Shown here: piece after piece, positions 15,506 to 25,356 of the stretch
Layout: each line of letters opens with the position of its first letter
Numbering within the stretch: position 1 is the stretch's first letter
Assembly (NCBI RefSeq): GCF_008360935.1
Contig: NZ_SRXO01000016.1
Location: forward strand, 83,550-147,549
Length of the DNA: 64,000 bases
Direction: 5' to 3'
Source: Siccirubricoccus phaeus
GTDB taxonomy: Bacteria > Pseudomonadota > Alphaproteobacteria > Acetobacterales > Acetobacteraceae
Made by a program: the position numbers and the translations under genes
Notes under the pieces: model-generated
Databases searched by the model: none
What the model saw: the letters and a program-made list of their open reading frames with translations, nothing else
Told to the model about the DNA's origin: nothing

Positions 15506-16564
15506 ATGCCGCCATTGCCGCTTTGGCTTTCCCTGGTCTTCGTTTTCGTGATCGCCCCGCTGCTCGCCGTGCTCGCCCTGGCAGCGGTGCATGCGGTGCT
15601 GGACCGGCTGCTGGCGCACCGCCAGGCGCCGGTGCTGCACCAGGTGCTGGCGCAGGGCCGCCCTTCCCTGGCCGTCGCCGCCGCGCTGCTGGCGGTGCAG
15701 GCGGCGCTGCCCGCGGTGGAGCTGCCCGGCCCGCTCTTCGCGGCGGCGGACCGGCTGACCGCCCTCGCCCTGGTCGGTGCGCTGGGCTGGTCGCTGACGC
15801 GCAAGGTGGCGGCGGTGTTCGATGCCTATCTGGACGGCGATGCGGGGGCCGACGCGAATTGGCTGATCCGCCGGCGCCGCACGCAATTGACCGTGTTCCG
15901 CCGGCTGGCCGTGGCGGCAGGGCTGGCCATTACGGCGGGGCTGGTGCTGACGGCCATCCCCGCGGTCCGTGCGGTCGGCCTCAGCCTCTTCGCCTCGGCG
16001 GGCGTCGCCGGCATCGTCGCCGGTATCGCGGCACGGCCGGCGGTCTCCAACCTCATCGCCGGCATCCAATTGGCGCTGACCCAGCCCATCCGCCTGGGCG
16101 ATGCGGTGCTGGTGGAGAATGAGTGGGGGCATGTGACGGAGATCACCGCCACCTTCGTTACCATCACCACCTGGGACCAGCGCTCCCTGGTGGTGCCGCT
16201 GGGCTATTTCATGGAGCGGCCGATCCGCAATTGGACGAAGACCAGCAGCCAGTTGATCGACACCATCTTCCTCTACGTGGATTTCGCCGTGCCGGTGGAG
16301 GCGATCCGCGCCGAGGCGAAGCGCATCCTGGAGGAGACGAAGCTGTGGGACGGCCGGGTTTTCGCCGTGCAGGTGACGGATATCCGGGAGCGCAGCATGG
16401 AGGTGCGGGTGCTGATGAGCGCGGCCAATGCAGGGGTGATGTTCGACCTGCGCTGCATCATGCGGGAGAAGCTGATCGCCTGGCTGGCGCGGGAGTATCC
16501 GCAGGGGCTGCCGCAGGAGAGGCTGGAATTGGCGCGGCCGCCGCGGGCGCGGCAGGTGGCGTAG
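15506..16564 (+). CDS. Mechanosensitive ion channel, MscS family
   Basis: 352 aa. Three or four membrane helices: residues ~7-29, ~50-66, ~75-93 and ~132-155, followed by the MscS pore helix and beta domain: GVAGIVAGIAARPAVSNLIAG, then QPIRLGDAVLVENEWGHVTEI and VVPLGYFMERPIRNWTKTS (landmarks GIAARPAVSNLIAG, PIRLGDAV, VVPLGYFMERPI). Cytoplasmic C-terminal alpha/beta domain follows. It would open under hypo-osmotic membrane tension. ATG 15506 has AAGGA 7 nt upstream. Converges with the K+ channel gene. Confidence 0.92.
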   Translation: MPPLPLWLSLVFVFVIAPLLAVLALAAVHAVLDRLLAHRQAPVLHQVLAQGRPSLAVAAALLAVQAALPAVELPGPLFAAADRLTALALVGALGWSLTRKVAAVFDAYLDGDAGADANWLIRRRRTQLTVFRRLAVAAGLAITAGLVLTAIPAVRAVGLSLFASAGVAGIVAGIAARPAVSNLIAGIQLALTQPIRLGDAVLVENEWGHVTEITATFVTITTWDQRSLVVPLGYFMERPIRNWTKTSSQLIDTIFLYVDFAVPVEAIRAEAKRILEETKLWDGRVFAVQVTDIRERSMEVRVLMSAANAGVMFDLRCIMREKLIAWLAREYPQGLPQERLELARPPRARQVA

Positions 16565-16580
16565 CGGGGCTCCGCCCCGG

Positions 16581-16661
16581 GCCCCGGCAGGGGGCGCTGC
16601 CCCCTGCACCCCCGCCGGGGGGTGGACCACCCCCCGGACCCCGGTCTGAGTCTTGCGGTTC
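16581..16661. repeat. 80-bp dispersed hairpin repeat, copy 2
   Basis: Near-identical copy of 5925-6004, here in the 169-bp gap between two convergent genes. A GCGGGGC/GCCCCG hairpin precedes it (16564-16580). Its CCGGACCCCGGTCTGAGT end also occurs at about 45541-45560, and in inverted orientation at about 20300-20318. Confidence 0.7.
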
Positions 16662-16733
16662 GACCTGCGGACTCGCAGCGAGGTCCGCTCCGGCGGGGGT
16701 GGCGGCGCTGCCGCCAGCGGTAGCCCCCGTTTT

Positions 16734-17570
16734 TCAGCCTTCGCCCTCGTCGGGGATCTGCAGCATCGTGCCGCAGGCCTTGCAGTGCACCGCATCCGGC
16801 TCATGCCGCGTGAGGCCACAGGACGGGCAGGGGAAGCGCACCTTCGCCGGCCGGAACAGCGTCTGCGCCAGGCGCAGGAACAGCGTGACCCCGGCCAGCA
16901 TGATGACGGCGGAGAGCAGCCGCCCGGTGGTGCCCGGCAGGGTGATGTCGCCGAAGCCCGTCGTCGTCAGGGTGGTGACGGTGAAGTAGAGCGCGTCGGC
17001 GTAATTGGTGATGGCCGGGTTGCTGCGGTGCTGCGTCTCGAACACCACGCCGGTCATGACGAAGAGGAAGACGCCGAGCTGCGTGGCGGCGAGCGCCGCC
17101 TCCTCATTCCTGCGGAAGAAGGGCAGGTCGGAACGCAGCGAGGCGATCAGCCGCACCGAATGCAGCAGCCGCAAGGTGCGGAGCACGCGGAGGAAGCCGA
17201 GCGCGCCGCTGAGCAGCGGCGCCAGCAGCAGGGAAAGGATGGCGACCAGATCCGCCACCGCCAGCGGCCGCAGCAACGCCCGCACCGGCCTGCCATTGGC
17301 GGCAAGGCGCAGCCCGAATTCCCCGAGCAGCACCAGGCCGAGCGCGACATCGCCCGCCAGCACCATCGGCGTGCGCGGCTGGAAGGAGGCGGCGACGATC
17401 CAGCCGAGGCTGGCGGCATCGAGCGCCAGCAGCCCGTAGCGGAAGCGCTTCGCCTCCGGCGTCATCGCCTCATACAGATGCCGCAGCCTCACCCGCCAGC
17501 TATGCCGGCGGGGGGAGGCGGCCGGCATGGCGCCGGGCGTGCGGTGCGCTCGTCTCCGTCCCAGCATCAC
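16734..17570 (-). CDS. Voltage-sensor-type potassium channel with C-terminal zinc ribbon
   Basis: 278 aa. Six hydrophobic segments: S1-S3 (about 45-115), an S4-like helix with Arg128, Arg131, Arg134 and Arg140 (FLRVLRTLRLLHSVR), S5 (162-178), then a pore loop with selectivity filter TTTGFGD (202-208), and S6 (216-235). TGFGD rather than TVGYGD is an accepted K+-channel variant. The last 40 residues contain CPSC (248-251) and CKAC (263-266), a four-Cys zinc-ribbon, unusual as a channel tail and perhaps a ligand or redox sensor. Start 17570 gives MM; ATG 17528 is an alternative without change in domains. Confidence 0.85.
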   Translation of the reverse strand: MMLGRRRAHRTPGAMPAASPRRHSWRVRLRHLYEAMTPEAKRFRYGLLALDAASLGWIVAASFQPRTPMVLAGDVALGLVLLGEFGLRLAANGRPVRALLRPLAVADLVAILSLLLAPLLSGALGFLRVLRTLRLLHSVRLIASLRSDLPFFRRNEEAALAATQLGVFLFVMTGVVFETQHRSNPAITNYADALYFTVTTLTTTGFGDITLPGTTGRLLSAVIMLAGVTLFLRLAQTLFRPAKVRFPCPSCGLTRHEPDAVHCKACGTMLQIPDEGEG

Positions 17571-17651
17571 GCCCCGCCCGTCGGTCGCCCGCCGTATTGA
17601 GCATGCCGGCGGCCGCGCCTCAAGCGGCCGCGATGCGGGGCGCCGGCGGCG

Positions 17652-18887
17652 CTACAGCGCGCCGCCCTTCCGCCCCGCCATGGCGCCGAGGCGCAGCCGC
17701 AGCGCGTTCAGCTTGATGAAGCCCTGGGCATCGAACTGGTCATAGGCGCCCTGATCCTCCTCGAAGGTCACGTGCTTCATGGAGTAGAGGCTGTTGGGCG
17801 ACTTCCGGCCGGTGACGATGACATTGCCCTTGTAGAGCTTCATGCGCACCGTGCCGGTCACGCTCCGCTGGCTCTCGTCGGCCATGGCCTGCAGCATCCG
17901 GCGCTCCGGGCTGAACCAGAAGCCGTTATAGACCAGCTCCGCATAGCGGGGCATCAGCGAGTCCTTCAGATGCGCCGCCTCGCGGTCCAGGGTGATGGAT
18001 TCGATGGCGCGGTGCGCCTGGTGGAGGATGGTGCCGCCGGGGGTTTCGTAGCAGCCGCGGGACTTCATGCCGACGAAGCGGTTCTCCACCAGATCGAGGC
18101 GGCCGATGCCGTTCGCCTTGCCCAGCGCGTTCAGCTCGGTGAGCAGGGCGGCCGGGGAAAGGCGCTTGCCGTTGATGCCGACGGCGTCGCCGCGCTCGAA
18201 TTCCATGGTGATCTCGGTCGGGGTGTCCGGCGCGTCCATCGGGCTGATGGTGCGCTGCCAGACCATCTCGTCCGGCGCGTCCCAGGGCTCCTCCAGGATC
18301 TTCCCCTCGCTGCTGCTGTGCAGCAGGTTGGCGTCCACGGAGAAGGGCGCCTCGCCACGCTTGTCCTTGGCGATCGGGATCTGGTTGGCCTCGGCGAATT
18401 CCAGGAGCTTCGTCCGGCTCGTCAGCTCCCATTCCCGCCAGGGGGCGATGACCTTCACATCCGGCTTCAGCGCGTAGTAGCCGATCTCGAAGCGGACCTG
18501 GTCGTTGCCCTTGCCGGTGGCGCCATGGGCGACGGCGTCGGCGCCCACTTCCTCGGCAATCCGGATCTGTTCCTGCGCAATCAGCGGGCGGGCGATGGAA
18601 GTGCCGAGCAGGTACTGGCCCTCGTAAAGGGCATTCATCCGGAACATCGGGAAGACGAAGTCCCGGACGAATTCCTCCCGCAGGTCACGAATGAAGATGT
18701 TCTCGGGCCTGATGCCGAGCAGCAGGGCCTTGTCGCGGGCCGGGCCGAGTTCCTCGCCCTGGCCGAGATCGGCGGTGAAGGTGACCACCTCGCAAGCGTA
18801 GGTGGTCTGCAACCATTTCAGGATGACGCTGGTGTCGAGCCCCCCGGAATAGGCGAGCACCACCTTCTTCACATCCTTCACGCGCAT
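17652..18887 (-). CDS. argG: Argininosuccinate synthase
   Basis: 411 aa. ATP-dependent condensation of citrulline and aspartate in arginine synthesis. ATP pyrophosphatase loop YSGGLDTS (13-20) directly after the N-terminus, and further landmarks [24 protein letters not shown] and YETPGGTIL are characteristic. The ATG at 18887 ([16 protein letters not shown]) is chosen since longer readings add unrelated residues. Length is standard. Stands alone, divergent from a secreted hydrolase-like gene across 127 bp. Confidence 0.97.
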   Translation of the reverse strand: MRVKDVKKVVLAYSGGLDTSVILKWLQTTYACEVVTFTADLGQGEELGPARDKALLLGIRPENIFIRDLREEFVRDFVFPMFRMNALYEGQYLLGTSIARPLIAQEQIRIAEEVGADAVAHGATGKGNDQVRFEIGYYALKPDVKVIAPWREWELTSRTKLLEFAEANQIPIAKDKRGEAPFSVDANLLHSSSEGKILEEPWDAPDEMVWQRTISPMDAPDTPTEITMEFERGDAVGINGKRLSPAALLTELNALGKANGIGRLDLVENRFVGMKSRGCYETPGGTILHQAHRAIESITLDREAAHLKDSLMPRYAELVYNGFWFSPERRMLQAMADESQRSVTGTVRMKLYKGNVIVTGRKSPNSLYSMKHVTFEEDQGAYDQFDAQGFIKLNALRLRLGAMAGRKGGAL

Positions 18888-19014
18888 CGTCTGGGCCTTT
18901 GATTGCCTGGCTGGTCCGGGCCGCACCATGGCGCCGGGGCCAGGCCGGGGCAAGCGGCGGCGGGTGCGATGGTTCCGCTTGCAAGGGGCGGCGGCTTCGG
19001 GTTTCATCAAATCT

Positions 19015-20187
19015 ATGGCATACCGAATACAAATCTTCGGCATCCGTAGGTTGATAGGGCTGGCCCTGCTCGGTACCCTGCTGGCCGCCTTCTCCTTGCG
19101 GCCGGCCCGGGCGGAGGCACCGCCGGCGGTGCTGGACGCCGAGGCGGTGCCGCATCTGGCCGCGGAGGGCCGTGTCGGCTACCGCCGCTTCCTGCAGCAG
19201 GCAACCCCCCGCGCCTTCGCCCTGGCCCCGGATGGAAGCTGGGGCTGGGCCGCGGCGCAACCCGATATGGCGGCGACCGAGGCGCGCGCCCTGCAAATCT
19301 GCGCGCAATGGGGCGGGAAGGAATGCAGGATCTATGCCAGGGACCTGGCGGTGGTCTGGAACGGCGATGTCCGCGCGCCCGGCACCCCGCCCGGGGAGGT
19401 CTTCGCCGCCGGCCCCGGCTGGACCCTGCTGCCGGATGCCCGCTTCCTCTGGCGAGGGCCGGGGCGGGCCCATGGCGCCTATGTCTGGGCGCATGGCCGC
19501 GCCGCCGGCGGGCAAGACAGCCGCGGCAGCCAGCCGCAGCCGCATGTCCGGGTCTTCAACAATGCCGGCTGGGACGTGTTCCGCTTCGACCGCGACCCGA
19601 TGACGGACGAGACCGACACGGCCGCCGGCTGGCTGCGCGCCGCGCTGCGGGAGTTGCGGAAGCGCGGCTACACGAGGCTGGTCGCCGCCGGCCAATCCCG
19701 TGGCGGCTGGAATGCGTTGCAGGCGCTGTCCGAGCCCGGGCTGGCCGATGCCGTGGTGGCGGTGGCGCCGGCGGCGCATGGGGCGCGCGGCAGCCCGGCC
19801 TGGGCCTGGGCGCTGCAGGATCTCCGCCGGGTGGTGGCGACGGCGCGCAGCCCGGCGGCGCGCGTGGCGGTGGTGACCTTCGCCGGGGATGAGTTCGACC
19901 CGGACCCCGCCGGCCGCGCCGCCATCCTGCGCGGCCTGGCGGCGCGGACCGAGGCGCTGCTCTTCCTCGACCGGCCGGCCGGGTTGAGCGGTCATGGCGG
20001 CGGGGCGGAGGCGGGCTTCACCCAGCGCTATGGGGAGTGCCTGCTGGAATTCGTCGAAGGCGGGCCCGGCTGCGAGGAGGCGGCGGACAGGCTCGTTGCC
20101 GGCAGCGCCCCTCTGGCAGGGGCCATGGCCGTTGGCGGCATGCTGCCGACCCCGGCCGCGATGAAGGCCTCCCCCCGGACCCGCTAG
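19015..20187 (+). CDS. Secreted protein: DUF4189-like segment plus alpha/beta-hydrolase-like domain
   Basis: 390 aa. A hydrophobic signal sequence (about residues 12-33, ending RPARAEA) precedes a Cys-containing segment (66-116: [14 protein letters not shown] ... [10 protein letters not shown]) resembling DUF4189/CALSNFTL-type domains. From about 178 a serine-hydrolase-like fold follows: [18 protein letters not shown], nucleophile elbow GQSRGG with Ser228, and GLSGHGGG near residue 355 as a possible His region. The combination is unusual. The start codon lies in a locally AT-rich stretch; no clear Shine-Dalgarno is present, so initiation could be leaderless. The TAG stop lies at the first bases of a dispersed palindrome. 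Confidence 0.65.
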   Translation: MAYRIQIFGIRRLIGLALLGTLLAAFSLRPARAEAPPAVLDAEAVPHLAAEGRVGYRRFLQQATPRAFALAPDGSWGWAAAQPDMAATEARALQICAQWGGKECRIYARDLAVVWNGDVRAPGTPPGEVFAAGPGWTLLPDARFLWRGPGRAHGAYVWAHGRAAGGQDSRGSQPQPHVRVFNNAGWDVFRFDRDPMTDETDTAAGWLRAALRELRKRGYTRLVAAGQSRGGWNALQALSEPGLADAVVAVAPAAHGARGSPAWAWALQDLRRVVATARSPAARVAVVTFAGDEFDPDPAGRAAILRGLAARTEALLFLDRPAGLSGHGGGAEAGFTQRYGECLLEFVEGGPGCEEAADRLVAGSAPLAGAMAVGGMLPTPAAMKASPRTR

Positions 20188-20233
20188 AGCAAACTCCGAT
20201 CAGGTGGAATCACCTGATCGGCGTAATTTGCTC
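20185..20233. repeat. TAGAGCAAA palindrome supplying a stop codon
   Basis: Inverted repeat with inner arms CCGATCAGGTG/CACCTGATCGG around GAAT and outer arms GAGCAAA/TTTGCTC. The TAG at its left edge terminates the hydrolase-like gene. Same general class as 8681-8724 and 8735-8785. Farther right (to 20445) are a partial GAGCATTTTC palindrome and an inverted copy of the ACCGGGGTCCGGGG-type repeat with a GGGGAGGGGTACCCTCCCC hairpin. Confidence 0.7.
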
Positions 20234-20445
20234 CCTGACAAAGACCTGGAGCATTTTCAAGCTCGGCGGAATCGCCGGATGACTCGGACGTCGGGTCTGA
20301 AGACTCACACCGGGGTCCGGGGAGGGGTACCCTCCCCGGTGGGGGTTCGGGGGCAACGCTCCCGATCTTTCTCGCCGCTTTCCCTATGTCCTTCTCTCAC
20401 TTCGCGCCCCAGGGGCAAGCCCCCCTGGCGGGAGGCGGAGCCCCT

Positions 20446-21606
20446 CTACGACACTGCCTCCCGCCGCATCCCCCGCCTCGCCCACAGCGTCAGCCCCAGC
20501 GCCCCCGCCGCCGCCAGGGCGAAGCTGCCGCGATAGTCCAGCAGGAACAGCCCCAGCCCGAAGGCCAGCGACCCCGCCCCCTGGCCGAAGAACAGCGCCA
20601 TGGCGAAGGCCGACATCGCCGTGCCGCGCGCCTCCGGCAGCGCCTCCGTCGCCATGGTCAGCAGCACGCCGTGGAAGGTGTAGAACACCAGCCCCAGCAG
20701 AAGCTGCACCAGCCCCACCATCCACCAGCTCTGTGCCAGGGCCAGCAGCACCAGCCCGCAGGTCAGGCCGCAGCCGCCGATCATCAGCAGCCCGCTCTCC
20801 CCGAAGCGCGCCACCAGCCGCTTCGCCAGCCGCGTGTACAGGAAGGCGCCGGCCCCGAAGCCCGCGACCAGCAGCCCGGCCTCCGCGATGCTGCGGCCGA
20901 AGCCTTCCACCAGGAAGCTGCCGACGAAGGGAAAGGCGCCACCGAACAGCCAGAACCCGTCGAGGAAGGCGGTGGCCAGCAGCCAGCGGCCGGAGGGGCG
21001 GCGGAGCAGCGCGGCATAGCCCGGCGTCGCCGCCGGCCGCGCCGCCACACGCCACAGCCGGCCGCCCAGCCGCCAGCTCAGCGCCGCCACCACGGCGAAG
21101 GCGACGAGGCCGAGCAGGGCGACCGGCACCCGCCAGCCGAGCAGCGAGGCGATGATGCCGGCGATCGGGCCGGAGAGCATCTGCGCCATCACCATGCCGG
21201 TGGAGAAGCGCGCCAGCGCCCCCTGCCGCTCCGCATAGGGCACGACGTCGCCGAGATGCGCCATGAGCAGCGGGATCACCGCCCCGGCCCAGAGCCCGGA
21301 GAGGGCGCGCCAGACGATCAGCTCCCCGAGCGAGCCGGCCTGGGCGCTGAGGATGAGCGTGCCGCCATAGAGCAGCAGCGCGATGGCGGCGATGCGCGGC
21401 TTGCCCAGCCGGTCGCCGAGCGGCCCGGCGGCAAGCTGCACCAGGCCATAGGCGATGACGAAAGCGGCGACCACGGGGGCTGCCATCGGCACGGTGATGC
21501 CGAAATCGGCGGCGAGCAGGGGAAGCAGCGGATCCAGCATCCGCATGCCGGCGCCCGTGGTGAATCCGGCGAGCGCGAAGAGCGCGATGGGAAGTGCGGG
21601 AGGCAT
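20446..21606 (-). CDS. MFS transporter
   Basis: 386 aa, about twelve membrane helices in two bundles of six. The loop-2 signature of the major facilitator superfamily is visible as GPLGDRLGKPRIA (near residue 63). Short basic C-terminus. Sequence type resembles small drug/metabolite efflux members (DHA1-like), but substrate is not assignable. Co-directional with, and 84 bp downstream of, the SemiSWEET gene, so they may share a transcript; a sugar-related role would be only a guess. Confidence 0.88.
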   Translation of the reverse strand: MPPALPIALFALAGFTTGAGMRMLDPLLPLLAADFGITVPMAAPVVAAFVIAYGLVQLAAGPLGDRLGKPRIAAIALLLYGGTLILSAQAGSLGELIVWRALSGLWAGAVIPLLMAHLGDVVPYAERQGALARFSTGMVMAQMLSGPIAGIIASLLGWRVPVALLGLVAFAVVAALSWRLGGRLWRVAARPAATPGYAALLRRPSGRWLLATAFLDGFWLFGGAFPFVGSFLVEGFGRSIAEAGLLVAGFGAGAFLYTRLAKRLVARFGESGLLMIGGCGLTCGLVLLALAQSWWMVGLVQLLLGLVFYTFHGVLLTMATEALPEARGTAMSAFAMALFFGQGAGSLAFGLGLFLLDYRGSFALAAAGALGLTLWARRGMRREAVS

Positions 21607-21690
21607 GTAAGCGGCATTGGCGCAACTGCGCCCGGGGGCGTCAAGCGGCAGCGCAACGGCATGGCGCCTCCCGGCCGCGCGGCGCCGCGT

Positions 21691-21987
21691 TCAGCCGCCG
21701 GGGTCCAGCGCCTCCGCCACCGCCTGCTTGCCGCGCCGCGGCAGCAGCTTCATCACCAGGATGAAGAGGGAGAGCACGAGGCAGGCCGAGTTGCTGAGGA
21801 TGACCGGCAGGGCGCCGAGCAGCAGGCCATAGGTGATCCAGAGCGTGAATCCGGCCGCCGTCACCGCATACATGCCGGCCGAGATCGCCCGCGTGTCGCG
21901 GCTGCGGATGACCTTCCAGGCCTGCGGGATGAAGCTGGTGATGGAGGCGAGGCTGGCGGCCCCACCGATCAGCGTCGCCGCATCCAT
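21691..21987 (-). CDS. SemiSWEET-type sugar transporter (PQ-loop)
   Basis: 98 aa with three membrane helices, the half-size architecture of bacterial SemiSWEETs, which dimerise to move small sugars along a gradient. Landmarks: IGGAASLASITSFIPQAWKVIRSRDT (fragment FIPQAWK contains the PQ motif), AISAGMYAV, FTLWITYGLLLGALPVILSN and a basic tail. ATG 21987 follows GGAGGCGAGGGC. Upstream, longer readings are Arg/Gly-rich and unrelated. Confidence 0.9.
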   Translation of the reverse strand: MDAATLIGGAASLASITSFIPQAWKVIRSRDTRAISAGMYAVTAAGFTLWITYGLLLGALPVILSNSACLVLSLFILVMKLLPRRGKQAVAEALDPGG

Positions 21988-22109
21988 GCCCTCGCCTCCT
22001 TTGCCTGCCCTGCCGGCAACCGCGCCGCCGCCGCGCGGTTCCGCGGCGGATTGACAAGGCGGCCTGGCTCCGCCGTGCTGGCGCCGACTCATCGGGGAAG
22101 GACCACGTC

Positions 22110-23090
22110 ATGCTGCATCGCCGCACCCTTGGCCTGGCGGGGCTGCTCGCCGCGCCGGGGCTGCTTGCGCCCCGGGTGCAGGCCCAGGGCTTTCCCGGCC
22201 GGCCGCTGCGCCTGGTGGTGGCCTTCCCGCCCGGCGGTCCGACCGACGTCGTGGCGCGCATCCTGGCCGAGCGCATGGGGCGGGAGCTGGGGCAGCCGGT
22301 GGTGGTGGAGAACCGCGGCGGCGCCAACGGCAACATCGCCGCCGAGGCGGTGGCGAAGTCCGAGGCGGATGGCCATACGCTGCTCTACAACACCTCCTCC
22401 ATCGCCATCTCCCGCGCGCTGTACCGGCGGCTCTCCTATGACGTGCTGAAGGACCTGGCGCCCGTGGCGCTGACCGCCGCCTCCCCCCTGGTGCTGGTGG
22501 TGAACCCGGCGACGCCGCCGCGCGACCCGGCCGGCTTCGTCGCCTGGGTGAAGGGGAGCGGCGGGAAGCTTTCGTACTCCTCGGGGGGCATCGGCAACAT
22601 CTCCCACCTCGTCACCTTCCTGGTGCTGCGGCATATCGGGGCGGAGGCGGTGCATGTGCCCTATCGCGGCACCGCGGCGGCGCTGACGGATACCGCGGCG
22701 GGCAATGTGCAATTCACCAGCGACACGCTGGTGACGGCGCTGCCGGTGGTGCAGGACAACCGGGTGCGGGCGATCGCGGTGAGCAGCGCGGAGCGCTCGC
22801 CGCTGTTGCCGGAGGTGCCGAGCATGGCGGAGGCGGGGCTGACGCCGCCGGGCTTCGACCTCGGCGCCTGGCAAGGGATCATGGCGCCGGCGGGCACGCC
22901 GCCGGCGGCGGTGGCGCGGGTGAATGCGGCGGTGAACGCGGCGCTGGCCGACCCGGATGTGCGGGCCAAGCTGGCGCAGCAGGGGGCAAGGCCGACGGGC
23001 GGCAGCCCGGCGGATTACGCGGCGTACCTGGCCAGCGAGGTGGAGCTGTGGACGCGGGTGGTGCGGGAGAGCGGGGCGACGGCGGAGTAG
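22110..23090 (+). CDS. Bug/TctC-family substrate-binding protein (tripartite tricarboxylate transport type)
   Basis: 326 aa. N-terminal signal (RRTLGLAGLLAAPGLLAPRVQAQ). The mature protein shows Bug-family signatures: RLVVAFPPGGPTDVVAR, VVENRGGANGNIAAE, AVHVPYRGTAAALTD and a C-terminal PADYAAYLASEVELWTRVV. Such receptors bind carboxylates, amino acids or amides; many in this group are orphans with no TctAB nearby, as here. A Shine-Dalgarno GGGAAGGA precedes ATG 22110. Converges with rlmN across a repeat. Confidence 0.92.
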   Translation: MLHRRTLGLAGLLAAPGLLAPRVQAQGFPGRPLRLVVAFPPGGPTDVVARILAERMGRELGQPVVVENRGGANGNIAAEAVAKSEADGHTLLYNTSSIAISRALYRRLSYDVLKDLAPVALTAASPLVLVVNPATPPRDPAGFVAWVKGSGGKLSYSSGGIGNISHLVTFLVLRHIGAEAVHVPYRGTAAALTDTAAGNVQFTSDTLVTALPVVQDNRVRAIAVSSAERSPLLPEVPSMAEAGLTPPGFDLGAWQGIMAPAGTPPAAVARVNAAVNAALADPDVRAKLAQQGARPTGGSPADYAAYLASEVELWTRVVRESGATAE

Positions 23091-23097
23091 GCGGACC

Positions 23098-23185
23098 GGC
23101 TCAGGAGTGCCGAAGGCCCTTCGGCCTTGGCGGGATCGGGCGCAGCGCGCCCGGTGCTCGAGGGGGGGCCATGGGCCGCGCCTCC
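23098..23185. repeat. Intergenic hairpin repeat between convergent genes
   Basis: Contains GCCGAAGGCCCTTCGGC (perfect arms GCCGAAGG/CCTTCGGC) and GGGCGCAGCGCGCCC, then a G-rich run and CCATGG. The GGCCGAAGGGCC module is shared with 29150-29175, 53037-53060, 61050-61075 and 62310-62335. Placement between two 3' ends suggests a bidirectional transcript-end function. Confidence 0.55.
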
Positions 23186-23197
23186 CCGAAGCGCCGG

Positions 23198-24385
23198 TCA
23201 GCCGGCGGCGCGCCGCAGCCTCTCCCCCTCCGTCTTCAACTGCCCGCAGGCCGCCAGGATGTCCCGCCCGCGGGGCCGGCGGATCGGGCTGGAATACCCC
23301 GCCTCGTTCAGCACCGCGGCGAATTTCGCCGTCTGCTCATGCGTGCTGGTCTGGTAGGGGCTGCCCGGCCAGGGGTTGAAGGGGATGAGGTTCACCTTCG
23401 CCGGCAACCCGCGCAGCAGCCGCACCAGCTCCCGCGCCTCCGCCTCGCTGTCGTTGACCCCGCGCAGCATGACGTATTCGAAGGTGATGCGGCGGGCATT
23501 GCTGGCGCCGGGGTAGCGGCGGCAGGCGGCCAGCAGCTCGGCGATCGGGTATTTGCGGTTCAGCGGCACGATCTCGTCGCGCAGCGCATCCGTCACGGCG
23601 TGCAGGGAGACGGCGAGGTTCACCCCCAGCTCCTGCCCGCAGCGATCCATCATCGGCACCACGCCGGAGGTGGAGAGGGTAATGCGGCGGCGGGACAGGC
23701 CGATGCCCTCCGCATCCATGATGATCCGCAGCGCCTTCGCCGTGTTCTCGTAGTTATACAGCGGCTCGCCCATGCCCATGACGACGATGGTGGACAGCCG
23801 CCGCGGCACGTCGTCCTTCGGGCTCGGCCATTCGCCATAGGCGTCCCGCGCCGCGATGAATTGCCCGACGATCTCCGCCGCGCCCAGGTTGCGCACCAGC
23901 TTCTGGGTGCCGGTATGGCAGAAGCGGCAGGAGAGGGTGCAGCCCACCTGGGTGCTGATGCAGACGGCGCCGCGGTCTTCCTCCGGGTCCGGGATGTACA
24001 CGGTTTCCACCTGTTGGCCGTCGCGCCAGCGGAAGAGCCATTTCCGCGTCTCGTCCTTGCTGGTCTGGGCCAGCGCCACCTCCGGCCGGCCGATGACGAA
24101 GCGCTCCGCCAGCCTCGCCCGCATCGGCGCGGCGATGGAGGACATGGCGGCGAAATCGGTCACGCCCTGGTGGTAGATCCAGTGCCAGAGCTGCTTGGCG
24201 CGGAAGGGCTTCTCGCCCATCGCCAGCATCTCCGCCGCCAGCTCCTCGCGCGAGAGGCCGACCAGCTCCCGCCTGCCGTCCGTCAGCACCGGGGGCGGCG
24301 GGTTGAACAGGGCGGATTTCGCCAGGATCCGGTCGCGCTCGGCGCTGCTCAGCCCGGCGGGGGGAGGGGGAGGAATGGCGCTCAT
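23198..24385 (-). CDS. rlmN: Dual-specificity RNA methyltransferase RlmN
   Basis: 395-aa radical-SAM enzyme that methylates C2 of A2503 in 23S rRNA and of A37 in some tRNAs. Cluster motif [11 protein letters not shown] with Cys149, Cys153 and Cys156; [20 protein letters not shown] and SLHA motifs follow, and the C-terminal catalytic Cys is in [15 protein letters not shown]-terminal [16 protein letters not shown] is typical. ATG 24385 overlaps the upstream IalB-like stop as ATGA, which selects it over ATG 24400. Confidence 0.97.
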   Translation of the reverse strand: MSAIPPPPPAGLSSAERDRILAKSALFNPPPPVLTDGRRELVGLSREELAAEMLAMGEKPFRAKQLWHWIYHQGVTDFAAMSSIAAPMRARLAERFVIGRPEVALAQTSKDETRKWLFRWRDGQQVETVYIPDPEEDRGAVCISTQVGCTLSCRFCHTGTQKLVRNLGAAEIVGQFIAARDAYGEWPSPKDDVPRRLSTIVVMGMGEPLYNYENTAKALRIIMDAEGIGLSRRRITLSTSGVVPMMDRCGQELGVNLAVSLHAVTDALRDEIVPLNRKYPIAELLAACRRYPGASNARRITFEYVMLRGVNDSEAEARELVRLLRGLPAKVNLIPFNPWPGSPYQTSTHEQTAKFAAVLNEAGYSSPIRRPRGRDILAACGQLKTEGERLRRAAG

Positions 24386-24861
24386 CGGCCGGCCGGGCAT
24401 TCGCGGGAAATGGCGTCATAGGCCGCGCTGAAGCCGGAGAGGGGGAAGGTGGCGCCGGGGCCGGGGCCCTTCGCCACCGCTTCCCGCCCGTTGCGGAAGG
24501 CGCGCACCGCGGCGGCGCCGTCGCGGGCCGCGGCGGTGCGCTCCGCGGTGTAGAAATCCAGCGCGGTGGCGCCGACCGTCACCCGCAGATCCGGGGCGTT
24601 GCGGGGGTAGGCGGGGCCGCCATTGATCGTCACCTCGTCGCGCGAGCCATGGCGGTGGGTGACGGTCAGCATCGGCCCTTGTTGGCCCCCTGGGCGGCCG
24701 GCGCGGGCGAAGGCGTAGCAGATCTTCTGCGCCCCCTGGCCGAGGGCGGCGGCGGTCCAGGCGTTGAAATCCCCCAGCCGGCGCGGCTGGGCCGGCTGAG
24801 CCTGGCCGATGGAGGGCAGCAGCAGCATCAGGGCGAGCGGGGCAAGGCGGGATGGGCGCAT
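24382..24861 (-). CDS. Invasion-associated locus B (IalB)-like exported protein
   Basis: 159 aa with a signal peptide ([17 protein letters not shown], cleavage near residue 22). Mature part fits the IalB-like pattern: [32 protein letters not shown], a central [12 protein letters not shown] and the end [17 protein letters not shown]. Two Cys (in KICY and RECP) may pair. The IalB family is named from Bartonella but is widespread in non-pathogenic alphaproteobacteria; no invasion role is implied. Coupled to rlmN by a four-base overlap. Confidence 0.8.
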   Translation of the reverse strand: MRPSRLAPLALMLLLPSIGQAQPAQPRRLGDFNAWTAAALGQGAQKICYAFARAGRPGGQQGPMLTVTHRHGSRDEVTINGGPAYPRNAPDLRVTVGATALDFYTAERTAAARDGAAAVRAFRNGREAVAKGPGPGATFPLSGFSAAYDAISRECPAGR

Positions 24862-24910
24862 GTGGCGCTAGATACGAGCGGCGACCCCCCGGGGCAACCG
24901 CAGGTGCGTT

Positions 24911-25270
24911 TCATTCCCCTGCCGCATCCCAGGCGCGGCGGAGGGCGGCGTATTGCGCCGGGCTGGTATCCGCCAGGGCCTCGGCCCGGCTGGCGGGCTG
25001 GTCCAGATAGGGGGGTGGCGCGGCGCCCAGGGTGGCGAATTGGGCGGCGGTGAGATCCACCCGGGCGCCTTCGATCCGGTTGTAGAAATGCGGGCCCCAT
25101 CGGGTGGGGGTTTGCAGGATCTCGCCGCCGAAGCGGTCCTGCAGCAGCAGGGCGGTGACGGAGCATTGGCCGAGGGCGGGGGCGTCCGGCCGCCATTTGC
25201 TGCTGGTGGCGGGCGACCAGGCGCGATGCAGGCGGGCGAGCACGGCCGTTGCGTTGAACCCTTCTGCCAT
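24911..25270 (-). CDS. YunG-like protein of unknown function
   Basis: 119 aa. VLARLHRAWSPATSSKW, LGQCSVTALLLQDRFGGEIL and HFYNRIEGARVDLTAAQF are landmarks of the small YunG-type family (fragment GQCSVTALLLQD with its Cys is most characteristic). No function is established. Strong Shine-Dalgarno GGAGAGG about 7 nt before ATG 25270. Longer upstream reading rejected because it runs antisense through the hydrolase remnant. Confidence 0.7.
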   Translation of the reverse strand: MAEGFNATAVLARLHRAWSPATSSKWRPDAPALGQCSVTALLLQDRFGGEILQTPTRWGPHFYNRIEGARVDLTAAQFATLGAAPPPYLDQPASRAEALADTSPAQYAALRRAWDAAGE

Positions 25271-25356
25271 CTTGCCTCTCCTGCATCTTCCGCCGAAAGG
25301 ACGCTGTCGCGTCCGGGCGCGCCGCAATCTCAGGCCGTGGGGCCGATGTCGAGTCA

